From: Streptomyces cinnamoneus
GTDB lineage: Bacteria > Actinomycetota > Actinomycetes > Streptomycetales > Streptomycetaceae
DNA: 64,000 nt
NCBI RefSeq assembly: GCF_002939475.1
Contig: NZ_PKFQ01000001.1
Coordinates: 5,081,001-5,145,000, forward strand
Direction: 5' to 3'
Shown: one piece after another, positions 48,958 to 58,071 of the stretch
How positions within the stretch are numbered: the stretch's first letter is position 1
Layout: each line of letters begins with the position of its first letter
Notes under the pieces: model-generated
Database searches by the model: none
Told to the model about the DNA's origin: nothing
The model's input: the letters and a program-made list of their open reading frames with translations, nothing else
Position numbers and translations under genes: made by a program

Positions 48958-51900
48958 ATGAACGGTCGGCGGGCCGATGCCGAAGAGTCGCTGGTACGCA
49001 TCCGCGACCTCGCCGGGCGGGCGAGGGGCACGGGATTCCTGCTGGACGACCGCGGCACACTGATCACCAGCCACGAGGCGGTCGACGGCCTCGCGCGCCT
49101 CGTGCTGCACGCGCAAGGGGAGCTGACCTGCGTCGTCGGCGCCGAGAACGTCACCGTCCTGCCCGAGTTCGACCTGGCCCTCGTGCGGACCGAGGGCCTG
49201 TGCGTCCCCCCGCTGCCCGTCGCCGCGGCCGAGCGGGTGGAGGGCGGCAAGGAGGTCCGGCTGCGCGCCGGCCTCTGGCAGAGCGCACGGGTCGTCGGGG
49301 ACGTGCCGGTCACCTACACCGCCACGGACCGCTTCCACCTGCTCGGTACCGCGCTCGAGCTGTCGCTCTCCGAGCGCGCGGGCCTGCGGCTGGGCGAGGA
49401 GGCCACCGGCGGCCCCGTCTTCGACGCCACCACCGGGGCGGTCGTCGCCGTCCTCGGTACCGCGCTCCAGGCCGAGCGCCGGGCCTCCGGCTTCGCCATC
49501 CCCCTGCGCGCCGCCGCCCTGGCCGCGCCCGGCGGCCCCCTCGCCGCGGTCCTCGACCGCAACGCCGCCACCGTCCCCGCCTACGGCCCCGACCTCAACC
49601 TCGCCGGCGCGCTCCAGCTCACCGCCACCGCCCTGGGGTCGGTCGTCACCCCCCGCGTCTGGCGCGACCCCGTGGAGCGCCCCGAGACCGAGCGCGAGTT
49701 CGCCCGCTTCCTCGACGTGGAGCCGGGCGACGCGACCGAGCCGTACGTGCTGGGCCTGGTGGGCGATCCCGGCACGGGCCGGACGACGGAGCTGGGCGCG
49801 CTCGCCGGCCGCCGGGCGCGCGGCGCCGAGCCCGCCCCCACGCTCTGGCTGCGGGGCGCGGACCTCATGGTCGGCGACGAGAGCGTGCGCGACGCGATCG
49901 AGCGGGCCCTGAAGGCCGCCGGCCGGATCGTCACCGCCTCGGCCGGCCCCGGCGGCACCATCGGGGACACCGCGGCCGCCACCCCCGAGTCCGTCGCCGA
50001 GCTGGCCCGCCGCATGGGCCGCCCGCTGCTCGTCCTCCTCGACGGCCCCGAGGAGATGCCGCCCGTCCTCGCGCACGGCCTGCCCGAATGGACGGCCGCC
50101 ACCGCGCGGTGGCTGCGCCGCCACTCCGCCCGGCTCATCGTCGCCTGCCGCCCCGAGCACTGGGAGACGGCGGGCGCCCTCTTCCCGGCCGGCGCCCTCC
50201 ACGCCCCCGGCGGCCACTGCGCCCCGCCCGCCACCTCGGGCCCCGCCCTGCCGCCCTGCACCCGGATCGCCGACCTCACCCCGGCCCAGGCCGCCGAGGT
50301 CCGGGCGTCCCACGCCATCCCGCCGGACGCGATCGACCCCGCCGACGCCGACCACCCCCTCACCCTGCGCCTCCTCGCGGAGATCCGCGCGGCGCTGCCC
50401 GACGGCACGGAGGGCGCCGGCGGCAGCGGCGAGGCCGCCCCCGACCGGTGGGACGTCTTCACCGCCTACCTCGACCTCGTCTGCCTGCGCATCGCCGTGC
50501 GGCTGGCCGCCGCCCGCCGGCCGCCCCTGCGCGGCCCGGCGGTCCGGCGCCTGGCGGCGCGGGTCGCCGGCCAGGTCCACGAGGCGGCCCGGCGCTGCCT
50601 CGGCCCGGGCCAGGGGGAGCTGGAGCGGGAGGCGTTCGAGGAACTGTTCCCCTGGCGCACGGGCTGGGCGTCCGCGGTGCTCACCGAGGGCCTCCTCGTC
50701 CCGGCCGGCGCCGGGTACCGCTTCGCCCACGAGGAGTTCGCCGACTGGCTGCAGGGCGCGCACCTCGACCTCGACGCCGCGCTGCACGCCCTCGTCCACC
50801 GCTGGTACGAGCCGGAGGGCCCGCCCGCCGAGGCCGCCGTCCGGCTGCCGTCCCGCTCGGGCGGCGGGCCGGCCCCCGCCCCCAAGGGCCATGTGCCGCC
50901 CCCGCCCGGCTCCGCCGCCGCGGGCCGGCCGGGGGCCGCCCGCCGGCGCAAACGCGGCGACCGGCCGGAGCCCCCCACCCTCCTGCCGGTGCCCCGCCAC
51001 CGCATCGGGCCCGTGCTCCAGGCCCTCCTCCTGCTGGCCCGCCGCTCGGGCCCCACGGAGCTGTCCCGCCGCCTCAGCGCCCTGGTCCACGCCGTGGAGA
51101 CCCTCGCCCAGCGCGCCGAGAAGACGACGGGCCGGACGCGGACCGCCGACAGGACCGCCACGAGCGGCGACAAGGGCCTGGCGACGCAGGCCGCGAGCGC
51201 GGCGGACCAGCGGAAGGGGGCGGCGGCGCGGAAGGACGCGGCCGCGCGGGACGAGAGCGTCCGGGCCGTCAGCGACCCCTCCTGGTGGGCCGCGCACCTC
51301 CTCGGCGAGGCGCTGCTGCGCGTGCCCGACGCCACGCCCTATCTCTGCGTGCTGCGCCTGCTCGCCGAGCGCGTCACCGCTCGCTCGCTCGCCGTGGGCG
51401 GTTTCGACGGCGAGGACGCCCACAAGCTGGGCGGCCTCGCCGAATTCGGTCCCTGGTTCTGGCTCCGGCTGCCCCTGCGGCTCGCCGACCGGCTGGAACT
51501 GCTGCGCATCCTGCTCCCGGCCGACGGCCCGCCTCCCGGCGCGGCCCCGGACCGGGGGCCGGACGACGCGGAGCCCACCGGGCGGCGCGCCCTGGAAGCG
51601 ACGGAGGGCGAGCCCGGCGAGGACCGGCCGGCCGGAGACGACGACCAGCCGGCCCCCGTCGCCGCCGGCACCGGCGCGCGCGTCCCCGGCCAGACCAGGC
51701 GCCCCGGCACCCGCCGGCGCGGCGAGGACGCCGCCGCCACCGCCCGCACGGCCACCGTCCCCGGCCAGCGGACCGCCGGGGAGGCGGGGGACGACCAGCC
51801 CGGCCCGCCGCAGGCCGACCGCTTCCTCACGGCCGTCGCCGGGCTCCTGACCACGGACCCCTGCGCCGCCCAGCCCCTGATCTGCCGCTGGTTCACCGAC

Positions 51901-53154
51901 GACCGGCCCCTGCAGACGGCCCCCGAGGCCGACGGCGTGAAGCTCACCGTCTCCACCGCGGCCCAGGCCCTCCTCCACACCCACCGCCGGCGCGCCATCG
52001 ACGACCTCGCCGAGGCGCTCGTCGAGGCGGGGCACCCCCGCGCCGACGAACTGCTGTCCGACCTCGCCGAGGACGAGCCCTCGGCGCTCTGCCGGGCCGT
52101 CGACCGCTGGGCCCACGACGAGCGCGTCGAGCGGCACGTCGCCGCCGCCGCGTACGGCCTCAAGGCCGCGCCCCACGTCACCACGGAGGCCGACCGGGAG
52201 CTGCTGCGCTTCTCCGCGCTCGCCATGCTCGACCGCCCCTCCGAGGTCGCCCTCCACGGCACGGCGCTCGCCCTGCTCGTCGGGGACCGGGAGACCAGGG
52301 CCAGGCACCTGCCGCAGGCGCTCGCCCGCTTCGCCGCCGGCGACCACCACCTGACGCCCCAGGTGCTGGCCCCGGCCCTGGCCACCCATCCCGAGCCCGT
52401 GCTGGCCGCCTTCCGGGCCCGCCTGTACGAGCCGGGGGAGCGGCCCGCCGCCGTCCTGCGCACCCTCGCGGGCGTCACCGCCCCCGCGCTGGCCCGCCGC
52501 GTCGCGGCACTGGTGCGCGAGCACGTCGAGCACCGCCCCGAGGGCGCGCAGAACGCCGCCGCGTTCGTCGACCGGCGGCTGGAGGAGGGACCCGCCGCCC
52601 GCGCCGTGCTCTTCCCGCTCGTCGTGGACCTGGTGCGTACGCGTCCCGCCCACGTCCGCCGCGCCCTGGCGCCGGTCCTGGCGTCCCCCGGCACCCCCCT
52701 GTCGCGCCCGCTGCGCCAGGAGCTGCTGGAGGTGCTGATGGAGCGCGAGGAGTACGGGCCGTACGAGCGCGAGGTCACGGTCCTCGACACGCTGCTGCGC
52801 GCCGTGGCCGAGGGCGCCGCCGAGCGCACCGAGGCCCGCACCCGTGACCTCGTCCACCGCACGGGACTGCTGATGGCCCGCACACCCGAGGGCGCGGCCT
52901 GCTTCGACCGGCGGCTGACCCAGCTGGCCAGGGAGGTGCCGGTCTTCGGCGACCAGGTTCGCGGCTGGCTGAAATCCGCGCCCGCCCAGTGGGCCGTGGT
53001 CGTGGGCCCGAGCGCACGGATCAGGCTGACCGCTGGACGCGAGAAGGGAGACGGGAGGGGCAAGGGGGACTCGAAGGAACCCGCGGACCCGGCGGACGTG
53101 ACGACCGGTACACCGGCCGATGCGGGGCGCAGACAACCGGCATGGCACTCTTAG
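48958..53154 (+). CDS. Trypsin-like domain fused to a STAND-type P-loop NTPase and helical repeats
   Basis: 1,398 residues from ATG (GGGGAGG upstream). Residues about 10-190 are a trypsin-like domain: catalytic-type His39 ('LITSHEAVDG'), Asp72 ('PEFDLALVR') and, at the nucleophile place, Thr150 in 'EEATGGPVFDATTG' instead of the usual GxSGGP. Residues about 260-480 form a P-loop NTPase: Walker A is GDPGTGRTT (269-277) with Arg275 in place of Lys, Walker B 'RPLLVLLDGPEE' (Asp362, Glu365-366), and a late 'LIVACRPEHWE' (Arg398) like the STAND tcR motif. Then come a winged-helix-like segment, disordered Pro/Gly/Arg and charged linkers (about 625-745 and 860-940) and a C-terminal helical, HEAT-like array (about 970-1,340). 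Fusions of protease and STAND NTPase are known from bacterial conflict systems; the role here is unknown. It has no partner gene. Not a truB or ribF operon member by spacing. Confidence 0.75.
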   Translation: MNGRRADAEESLVRIRDLAGRARGTGFLLDDRGTLITSHEAVDGLARLVLHAQGELTCVVGAENVTVLPEFDLALVRTEGLCVPPLPVAAAERVEGGKEVRLRAGLWQSARVVGDVPVTYTATDRFHLLGTALELSLSERAGLRLGEEATGGPVFDATTGAVVAVLGTALQAERRASGFAIPLRAAALAAPGGPLAAVLDRNAATVPAYGPDLNLAGALQLTATALGSVVTPRVWRDPVERPETEREFARFLDVEPGDATEPYVLGLVGDPGTGRTTELGALAGRRARGAEPAPTLWLRGADLMVGDESVRDAIERALKAAGRIVTASAGPGGTIGDTAAATPESVAELARRMGRPLLVLLDGPEEMPPVLAHGLPEWTAATARWLRRHSARLIVACRPEHWETAGALFPAGALHAPGGHCAPPATSGPALPPCTRIADLTPAQAAEVRASHAIPPDAIDPADADHPLTLRLLAEIRAALPDGTEGAGGSGEAAPDRWDVFTAYLDLVCLRIAVRLAAARRPPLRGPAVRRLAARVAGQVHEAARRCLGPGQGELEREAFEELFPWRTGWASAVLTEGLLVPAGAGYRFAHEEFADWLQGAHLDLDAALHALVHRWYEPEGPPAEAAVRLPSRSGGGPAPAPKGHVPPPPGSAAAGRPGAARRRKRGDRPEPPTLLPVPRHRIGPVLQALLLLARRSGPTELSRRLSALVHAVETLAQRAEKTTGRTRTADRTATSGDKGLATQAASAADQRKGAAARKDAAARDESVRAVSDPSWWAAHLLGEALLRVPDATPYLCVLRLLAERVTARSLAVGGFDGEDAHKLGGLAEFGPWFWLRLPLRLADRLELLRILLPADGPPPGAAPDRGPDDAEPTGRRALEATEGEPGEDRPAGDDDQPAPVAAGTGARVPGQTRRPGTRRRGEDAAATARTATVPGQRTAGEAGDDQPGPPQADRFLTAVAGLLTTDPCAAQPLICRWFTDDRPLQTAPEADGVKLTVSTAAQALLHTHRRRAIDDLAEALVEAGHPRADELLSDLAEDEPSALCRAVDRWAHDERVERHVAAAAYGLKAAPHVTTEADRELLRFSALAMLDRPSEVALHGTALALLVGDRETRARHLPQALARFAAGDHHLTPQVLAPALATHPEPVLAAFRARLYEPGERPAAVLRTLAGVTAPALARRVAALVREHVEHRPEGAQNAAAFVDRRLEEGPAARAVLFPLVVDLVRTRPAHVRRALAPVLASPGTPLSRPLRQELLEVLMEREEYGPYEREVTVLDTLLRAVAEGAAERTEARTRDLVHRTGLLMARTPEGAACFDRRLTQLAREVPVFGDQVRGWLKSAPAQWAVVVGPSARIRLTAGREKGDGRGKGDSKEPADPADVTTGTPADAGRRQPAWHS

Positions 53155-53206
53155 TCCTGCGTCATCAGACAGACAAAGGTTCGGGTTCGGGCGAGGAGCG
53201 GGCACA

Positions 53207-54172
53207 GTGCAGCGCTGGCGTGGCTTGGAGGACATCCCCCAGGACTGGGGGCGCAGCGTCGTCACCATCGGCTCGTACGACGGGGTGCACCGGGGGCACC
53301 AGCTGATCATCGGCCGGGCCGTGGACCGGGCGCGCGAGCTGGGGGTGCCGTCGGTCGTGGTGACCTTCGACCCGCACCCCAGCGAGGTCGTCCGGCCGGG
53401 CAGCCACCCGCCGCTGCTGGCACCGCACCACCGGCGTGCGGAGCTGGTGGCGGAGCTGGGTGTGGACGCGATGCTGATCCTGCCGTTCACGGCGGAGTTC
53501 TCGCGGCTCTCGCCCGCCGACTTCGTGGTGAAGGCGCTGGTCGACAAGCTGCACGCGAAGCTCGTCGTCGAGGGCCCCAACTTCCGCTTCGGCCACCGGG
53601 CGGCCGGCGACGTCGAGTTCCTCAAGAAGCTCGGCACGACGTACGACTACGACGTCGAGGTCGTCGACCTGTACGTGTCGGGCGAGGCCGGGGGCGGGCA
53701 GCCGTTCTCCTCGACGCTCACCCGGCGCCTGGTCGCCGAGGGCGACGTCGCGGGCGCGATGGAGATCCTGGGCCGTCCGCACCGCGTCGAGGGCGTCGTG
53801 GTCCGCGGCGCGCAGCGCGGCCGCGAGCTGGGCTTCCCCACGGCCAACGTGGAGACGCTCCCGCACACGGCGATCCCGGCGGACGGGGTCTACGCGGGCT
53901 GGCTGACCGTGGCGGGCGAGGCGATGCCCGCCGCCATCTCGGTCGGTACGAACGTCCAGTTCGACGCCACCGAGCGCACGGTGGAGGCCTATGCGATCGA
54001 CCGGGTCGGCCTTGAGCTGTACGGGCTGCACGCGGCCGTCGACTTCCTGGCCTACCTGCGCGGGATGGAGAAGTTCGACTCCATCGAGGCGCTGCTGGAG
54101 TGCATGGCCGACGACGTGAAGCGCTCCCGCGAGCTGGTGGCGGCGCACGAGGCGGCCGTGGTCGCGGGCTGA
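53207..54172 (+). CDS. ribF: Bifunctional riboflavin kinase/FAD synthetase
   Basis: 321 residues from the GTG at 53207, with GAGGAG ahead; a longer open frame upstream runs into the previous gene and is rejected. N-terminal FAD synthetase: 'VVTIGSYDGVHRGHQLIIGRAV' (the nucleotidyltransferase GxxDGxHxGH site) and 'VVTFDPHPSEVVRP'. C-terminal riboflavin kinase: 'RGRELGFPTANV' (GFPTAN), 'GVYAGWLTVAGEAMPAAISVGTN' and 'LYGLHAAVDFLAYLRGMEKFDS'. It phosphorylates riboflavin to FMN and adenylates FMN to FAD. The next feature is an exceptionally long hairpin. Confidence 0.96.
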   Translation: MQRWRGLEDIPQDWGRSVVTIGSYDGVHRGHQLIIGRAVDRARELGVPSVVVTFDPHPSEVVRPGSHPPLLAPHHRRAELVAELGVDAMLILPFTAEFSRLSPADFVVKALVDKLHAKLVVEGPNFRFGHRAAGDVEFLKKLGTTYDYDVEVVDLYVSGEAGGGQPFSSTLTRRLVAEGDVAGAMEILGRPHRVEGVVVRGAQRGRELGFPTANVETLPHTAIPADGVYAGWLTVAGEAMPAAISVGTNVQFDATERTVEAYAIDRVGLELYGLHAAVDFLAYLRGMEKFDSIEALLECMADDVKRSRELVAAHEAAVVAG

Positions 54173-54196
54173 CACCCGCACACCGCCGGTACGGAC

Positions 54197-54247
54197 GAAG
54201 AGGGCCCCGGGCGGGCGCGGTCACCGCGCCCGCCCGGGGCCCTCTTC
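54197..54247. terminator. Perfect 24-base stem-loop between ribF and the type VII arm
   Basis: Arms 54197-54220 and 54224-54247 are exact complements around a TCA loop, 24 bases each, the longest perfect hairpin in the window. It lies between two convergent genes and should stop transcription from both sides; the right arm ends seven bases before the stop of the minus-strand gene. Confidence 0.88.
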
Positions 54248-54253
54248 CCTGTC

Positions 54254-57058
54254 CTACTGCTGCGGCGGCATGGGCCAGCCGCCGTCCTGCTGGGGGTACG
54301 GGCCCGGCTGCGGCTGACCGGCGCCGTACGGGTGGTACGGACCGGGGGCCGGAGCGGGCTGGCCCGCCTGCACGGCCTCGGGCGCGTACGCCCCCGGCAC
54401 CGGCGGGGCCTGGTGGGGAGCGGCGTACAGGCCCTGTTGCTGCTGGGCGCGGACGAAGTCCTCGGCGACCATGGCGGACAGGTTGAAGTACGCCTCGCGG
54501 GTCTTCGGCCGCATCATGTCGAGGTCGACCTCCGCGCCCGCCGCGAGGTGCTCGTCGAACGGCACGACGACGACACCGCGGCAGCGGGTCTCGAAGTGCG
54601 ACACGATGTCCTCCACCTTGATCATCTTGCCGGTCTCACGGACGCCGGAGATGACGGTGATGCTGCGGGAGACCAGGTCGCCGTAGCCGTGTGCCGCGAG
54701 CCAGTCGAGCGTCGTGCTCGCGCTGCTCGCACCGTCGACCGACGGCGTGGAGATGATGATCAACTGGTCGGCGAGGTCCAGGACTCCGCGCATGGCGCTG
54801 TAGAGGAGACCGGTGCCCGAGTCGGTGAGGATGATCGGGTACTGCCTGCCCAGCACGTCTATGGCGCGGCGGTAGTCCTCGTCGTTGAACGTGGTGGAGA
54901 CGGCCGGGTCCACGTCGTTGGCGATGATCTCCAGTCCGGAGGGCGCCTGGGAGGTGTAACGGCGGATGTCCATGTAGCTGTTGAGGTGCGGGATCGCCTG
55001 GACGAGGTCACGGATCGTGGCTCCCGTCTCCCGTCGTACGCGGCGGCCGAGCGTGCCGGCGTCGGGGTTGGCGTCGATCGCGAGGATCTTGTCCTGCCGC
55101 TCGCTGGCGAGCGTCGAGCCGAGCGCGGTGGTGGTGGTCGTCTTGCCGACGCCGCCCTTGAGGCTGATCACCGCGATGCGGTAGCAGGAGAGCACGGGCG
55201 TGCGGATCAGCTCCAGCTTGCGCTGCCGCTCGGCCTCCTCCTTCTTGCCGCCGAACTTGAACCGGGTGCCGGCGCTCTGCTTCTTCGGCTTGGGCTTGCC
55301 CTTGAGCAGCCGCTCCGAGGACAGCTCCACGGCCGCCGTGTAGCCCAGGGGCGCGCCGTGCACGGAACGCTGCCGCTGCTCGGGCGTCACGGTGGGCCAG
55401 CCGCCGGTCCGGGGGTCGACGGGGGAGCCGGCGCCGTCAGGCTGGCCGGGGTAGCCGGCGTGCCCGGGGTAGCCGGGGTGGGCGGCGGGGGCCGCCTCGG
55501 CCTGTGCCGGGTGCACGGCGGGAGGCAGCGCGCCGGGCTGGGGCTGCGGTTGCTGCGGCTGCGGGGCCTGCGGGGCTCCTTCGGTGCCGGGGAACGGCGC
55601 GGGCGCACCGGGGTGGGGCGCGTACGGGCCGGGGGCGCCGGGGAACGGCTGGCCGGGCACCGGCTGTGCGGGGGCCTGCTGGCCGGGGAACCCGGGGTAC
55701 GCGGCCGGGGGCAGCGCGCCGGGCTGGTCACCGGCGGGGTACGGGAAGCCGGGGGTGGGCTGGGGCGCGGGGGCGCCGGGCCCGGGATAGCCGTAACCGC
55801 CGTGTGCTGCGGGGGCGTGGGGGGCCGGCGGGGTGGCCGTGGGGTAGCCGTTCGGGACACCCGGGGCCGGGTAGCCGTAACCGGCCTGGGGAGCGGCGGG
55901 GGTGGGGTAGCCGTAGCCGCCCTGGGGGGCCGCCGGCGGCATGGCCGGCGCCTGCGGTGCGGCGGGGGCCGGGGCGGGGGCGCCGCCCGGGCCGGGGTAG
56001 CCGTAACCGCCCGGGGGCGTGGGGGAGTTGCCCGGCGGCACGGCAGTGGCGGGCGCGTCCGTCTCCGGTGTGTCCGCCGTGTCCGGCGTGGCCGTGGCGG
56101 GGGCGGCGGCCGGGGCGCTCTCGTCGGCCGGCGTCCCGCCGTCCTGCGCTGCCGCTTCGGCCGTCGCCCCGGCGGTCTCTCCTGCCGTCATCTCCTTCGC
56201 CTGCGTCTCCTGCGGCGATGCCGACGGCCCGTCCTCCGCCGCCGGGGCGTCGGAGGACGCGGCGTCCCCGGCCTCGGAGTGCGGAACCGGGACGTCGTCC
56301 TGCCGCGCGTCCGGGCTCGCCTGCGCGGGGGCGGCGACGGGGAAGGCGGCTGCGGGAGCCGGCGCGGCGGGGGCGGGGTAGCCGTAACCGCCCTGCGGTG
56401 CGGCCGGGGCCGCGGGGGCGCCCGGATGCGGCGTGTACGGGGCGGCCGGCGCCGGGGCCTGGGCGGCCGGCGGCCAGGTGGCGGCGGCACCGCCCGGCGC
56501 CGGAGCGGCGGGCGGGAAGTCGGGGGGCAGCGGGGGCAGCGGGACCGGCGCGGCGGCCGGCGTCCAGCTGTCCGCGGGGGCCGCCGGCGAGGTCGCGGGC
56601 GGAGGCGTGGGCGCGGCCTCGTCCGACGGGGCGGGGGCCGGGGCGGAGGCGTCGGCTTCGCCCGGCTTGTCCGAGTCCTCGGCGTGCTGGGCGACTTCGT
56701 CCCGCACTGCGGCGGGCGAGAACCGCATGGTGGCCTGGCTCTGCACGTCACCTGTGCCGGCGGGGGAGCCGGAGTCGGTGTCGGCGGCGGCCGGTGCGGG
56801 CTCGGCGGCGGCCGTGGACGCCACCGGGGTCACGGGCGCGGCCGGCGCCGGGGGCAGGGGGTCGCCGGAGGGCGGCGGAGCCGCGGCGGCCGGGCCGCCG
56901 GTCTGCGGCGCGCTCTGCGTGTACCACGCGGGCGGCGTGTAATCGATGGTGAACTCGCCCGTGTGCTCGGGTTCGTGGTCAAGGTCGTGCTCGGCGTCGG
57001 GCCGGTCTTCGCCGGCTGTCCTCCCGGCCGCGCGGAGCTCGTCCCGATCGCTGCTCAC
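54254..57058 (-). CDS. EspI-like proline-rich protein with MinD/ParA-type ATPase domain (type VII locus)
   Basis: 934 residues from GTG behind GCAGGAGG. The first about 600 residues are low-complexity, Pro/Ala/Gly-rich, with five GGYGYP-like units. The C-terminal domain has a deviant Walker A KGGVGKT at residues 634-640 ('CYRIAVISLKGGVGKTTTTTALG'), a switch region 'ILAIDANPDAGTLGRR' (DANPD) and 'PIILTDSGTGL', as in MinD/ParA/SRP-type ATPases. This layout, Pro-rich head plus ParA-like ATPase in an ESX locus, is that of mycobacterial EspI and related T7SS ATPases. It sits 266 bases downstream of an unknown T7SS gene and two genes from eccE on the same strand. Likely a regulator or energy component of the secretion system (inference). 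Confidence 0.85.
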   Translation of the reverse strand: MSSDRDELRAAGRTAGEDRPDAEHDLDHEPEHTGEFTIDYTPPAWYTQSAPQTGGPAAAAPPPSGDPLPPAPAAPVTPVASTAAAEPAPAAADTDSGSPAGTGDVQSQATMRFSPAAVRDEVAQHAEDSDKPGEADASAPAPAPSDEAAPTPPPATSPAAPADSWTPAAAPVPLPPLPPDFPPAAPAPGGAAATWPPAAQAPAPAAPYTPHPGAPAAPAAPQGGYGYPAPAAPAPAAAFPVAAPAQASPDARQDDVPVPHSEAGDAASSDAPAAEDGPSASPQETQAKEMTAGETAGATAEAAAQDGGTPADESAPAAAPATATPDTADTPETDAPATAVPPGNSPTPPGGYGYPGPGGAPAPAPAAPQAPAMPPAAPQGGYGYPTPAAPQAGYGYPAPGVPNGYPTATPPAPHAPAAHGGYGYPGPGAPAPQPTPGFPYPAGDQPGALPPAAYPGFPGQQAPAQPVPGQPFPGAPGPYAPHPGAPAPFPGTEGAPQAPQPQQPQPQPGALPPAVHPAQAEAAPAAHPGYPGHAGYPGQPDGAGSPVDPRTGGWPTVTPEQRQRSVHGAPLGYTAAVELSSERLLKGKPKPKKQSAGTRFKFGGKKEEAERQRKLELIRTPVLSCYRIAVISLKGGVGKTTTTTALGSTLASERQDKILAIDANPDAGTLGRRVRRETGATIRDLVQAIPHLNSYMDIRRYTSQAPSGLEIIANDVDPAVSTTFNDEDYRRAIDVLGRQYPIILTDSGTGLLYSAMRGVLDLADQLIIISTPSVDGASSASTTLDWLAAHGYGDLVSRSITVISGVRETGKMIKVEDIVSHFETRCRGVVVVPFDEHLAAGAEVDLDMMRPKTREAYFNLSAMVAEDFVRAQQQQGLYAAPHQAPPVPGAYAPEAVQAGQPAPAPGPYHPYGAGQPQPGPYPQQDGGWPMPPQQ
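55715..56405 (-). repeat. GGYGYP repeat region in the EspI-like protein
   Basis: Five copies of a (G/A)GYGYP-x-P unit (in the coding strand GGCTACGGCTAC-like, on the plus strand near GGGTAGCCGTA) separated by Pro/Ala/Gly-rich spacers. They lie at about 55,786, 55,869, 55,909, 55,996 and 56,376. The units are not identical at DNA level, so this looks like a selected protein repeat rather than a recent duplication. Confidence 0.6.
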
Positions 57059-57324
57059 AATGCCTCCTGCTGGTGTGGTCCGGCACCCGTGGATCCGTCC
57101 GCGGGGCCGACCGTTCCTGTCGCCGATCGCCCGGATGTCCCTGTCTGCCCGTCACGCGACAGGCCCGTCGCCGGGTTCTCCAGTGCGTACGTTCATACAG
57201 ACTAATCGCCGTCCGCATCACTGCGGCAGGCCCGCCCCCACCCCACCAACCGCCCCTCGGTGAAACAAGGCTTCCCGGCGGAAGGCGGGACACACCGTGC
57301 TGTCAGTCCTCACGCACCGTGCTG

Positions 57325-58071
57325 TCAGTCCATGCGCCGGGCCGCGCCGAGGAGCCCCGTCTCGGGCTCCGTCGGCTGCGTGGCGACGTACATGCGGGAC
57401 GTGCGGGTGCACCACAGCGTGACCCCGTCGGGCAGCGTGGAGAGCGCCTCGACGTCGGTCGCCGACAGACGCATCAGACGGCCGATCTGCCGCGCCTCGT
57501 CGGGGGAGACGCGCTGGACGCCGACGAGGTCGGCGTGGCCCATCAGCCGGGGGGCGATAGGGCTCAGGTAGGGCAGCAGCGTCAGCACGGACTGCCAGGG
57601 GCTGCTGGCGACACGGCCCCGTGGGGGCCGCACGCCGCAGTCGCGGACGACGAGCACGGGACTGTGCACGGACGGCCCCTGCGGGGGCACCCGGCCGACG
57701 TCGTGGAGGGTGACGCACTGCTGGCCGCCGTTGGCCGACTGGGCGAGGCCGGTCCACAGCTGCCGCCGTCCCGTCTCGACCGCGACGCGGGCGCCCGTGC
57801 CGACCGTGCGCAGCGCGATGACCTGGGCTGTCCAGGCGCCGCCCACGAGGACGACGTCGAACGGGGTGGGCCGGCCGAGTCCCAGCACGGCGGCCACGCC
57901 CTGCTCGTCGGCGCCGATGACCACTCCGTCGTCGCCGACGGGCAGCGCCAGCGTCTCGAACTGCTCGGGCGGCAGCTCGTGCCGGCCGCGCCGCGGGCCG
58001 AGGAGGCCGAAGCCGGGGCGTGCCCGGCGCGCGGGGGCCGCCGGATCGGGTGAGGGCGAAGTGGTGGTCAT
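57325..58071 (-). CDS. Type VII secretion locus protein of unknown function
   Basis: 248 residues from the ATG at 58071, behind GGGAGGAA, one base overlapping the eccE stop (TGATG). No domain I can name: an Arg/Pro-rich N-terminus ('PARRARPGFGLLGPRRGRHEL') precedes 'FETLALPVGDDGVVIGADEQGVAAVLGLGRPTPFDVVLVGGAWTAQVIALRTVGTGARVAVETGR' and a segment with two nearby Cys-containing stretches ('QQCVTLHDV', 'VVRDCGV', 'TLWCTRTSRMY'). The alternation of strands and glycine turns suggests a compact alpha/beta fold. Coupling to eccE says it belongs to the machine. The stop codon lies in a 22-base tandem duplication. Confidence 0.75.
   Translation of the reverse strand: MTTTSPSPDPAAPARRARPGFGLLGPRRGRHELPPEQFETLALPVGDDGVVIGADEQGVAAVLGLGRPTPFDVVLVGGAWTAQVIALRTVGTGARVAVETGRRQLWTGLAQSANGGQQCVTLHDVGRVPPQGPSVHSPVLVVRDCGVRPPRGRVASSPWQSVLTLLPYLSPIAPRLMGHADLVGVQRVSPDEARQIGRLMRLSATDVEALSTLPDGVTLWCTRTSRMYVATQPTEPETGLLGAARRMD

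Noticed and set aside
48907..53637. A 1,576-codon open frame on the minus strand opposite the trypsin/NTPase gene
   Set aside because: It is a mirror of a very GC-rich gene: the composition is Gly/Arg/Gln-biased without any domain, while the plus-strand frame has recognisable motifs and a ribosome binding site.
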